64,000 nucleotides of DNA. Origin: an uncultured Collinsella sp. (GTDB lineage Bacteria > Actinomycetota > Coriobacteriia > Coriobacteriales > Coriobacteriaceae). Of this stretch, positions 63,967 through 64,000 are shown in pieces; position 1 is the first letter of the stretch; each line of letters starts with the position of its first letter. The translations under genes and the position numbers were made by a program. The DNA lies in contig CABVAO010000001.1 of assembly GCA_902496335.1 (NCBI GenBank), positions 104,918 through 168,917 of the forward strand, in the 5' to 3' direction. Under the pieces are notes generated by a model, which did no database searches, had not been told where the DNA came from, and worked only from the letters and a program-made list of their open reading frames with translations.

Positions 63967-63993
63967 GCCGGGGACGTTTTCCCCGGCTTTTTT
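63967..63993 (+). terminator. Strong intrinsic terminator with no coding gene before it
   Basis: GCCGGGGA (63967-63974) pairs perfectly with TCCCCGGC (63980-63987), followed by six T residues. The nearest plus-strand gene ends at 62272, so an unlisted plus-strand transcript may end here. Confidence 0.8.
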
Positions 63994-64000
63994 CTTATCC

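Overview
The window is about 64 kb of dense, roughly 60% G+C bacterial chromosome. It has strong AGGAGG-type ribosome binding sites, frequent 4-8 bp gene overlaps, many hairpin terminators shared by convergent genes, and a gene set (EFR1-type ferredoxin, short UvrA-like protein, second type IIA topoisomerase, CD1871A-type CXXC peptide beside an NapH-like protein) that fits an anaerobic gut Coriobacteriia, most likely Collinsella-like. The taxon is inferred from gene content, not from a marker gene. No rRNA, tRNA, CRISPR array or intact transposase was seen.

Layout. 1-5.6 kb: a UvrA-like ABC protein cut by the window edge, translationally coupled to an AAA-type ATPase; a TetM-family GTPase; an acetyltransferase; a small Zn protein. 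5.6-18 kb: RNA methyltransferases (RsmJ, RlmA), a MATE exporter, a LysR/DMT divergent pair, uracil-DNA glycosylase, an SDR plus VUT (queuosine precursor) transporter pair with a possible preQ1-like leader, release factor 3, and a GntR-ABC exporter operon. 18-22.6 kb: a DMT transporter, then a minus-strand run of K+ channel, LOG protein, ClC channel and EFR1 ferredoxin. 22.8-29.4 kb: two hybrid sensor kinases facing each other, one with fused periplasmic binding domains and one with a separate overlapping lipoprotein binding gene. 29.4-34 kb: MalY/PatB-like lyase, TrmO, an HTH-zinc ribbon-TipAS regulator, glutaredoxin, Dus. 34-43.3 kb: an unknown membrane protein bracketed by repeats, a giant ABC/FtsX protein, and an extracytoplasmic redox operon (CXXC peptide, NapH-like ferredoxin, TlpA-like lipoprotein) divergent from a two-component system. 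43.3-46.4 kb: a G+C-rich scarred region with truncated genes, an IS3-like remnant and a PadR/HAAS operon. 46.6-52.2 kb: a LuxR-type regulator followed by a 1455-residue secreted protein with an LAGTG sorting signal. 52.2-59 kb: Xre regulator plus membrane protein, the type IIA topoisomerase operon, and a second AAA-type ATPase. 59-64 kb: a MerR-controlled reductase/hydrolase/cupin cluster, a VOC protein, and nearly 1 kb of decayed DNA.

The most unusual non-coding content is palindromic. There are three copies of a ~180 bp element with long terminal inverted repeats and two central TCCTGCGGTTTT direct repeats, three copies of a ~60 bp near-perfect palindrome centred on GACTAGTC, and a pair of tandem hairpins sharing CTCAATCTGTAACA. 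The two paralogous AAA-type ATPases each carry a private, helically phased repeat array directly upstream, which suggests self-regulating DNA-binding ATPases with diverged specificity.
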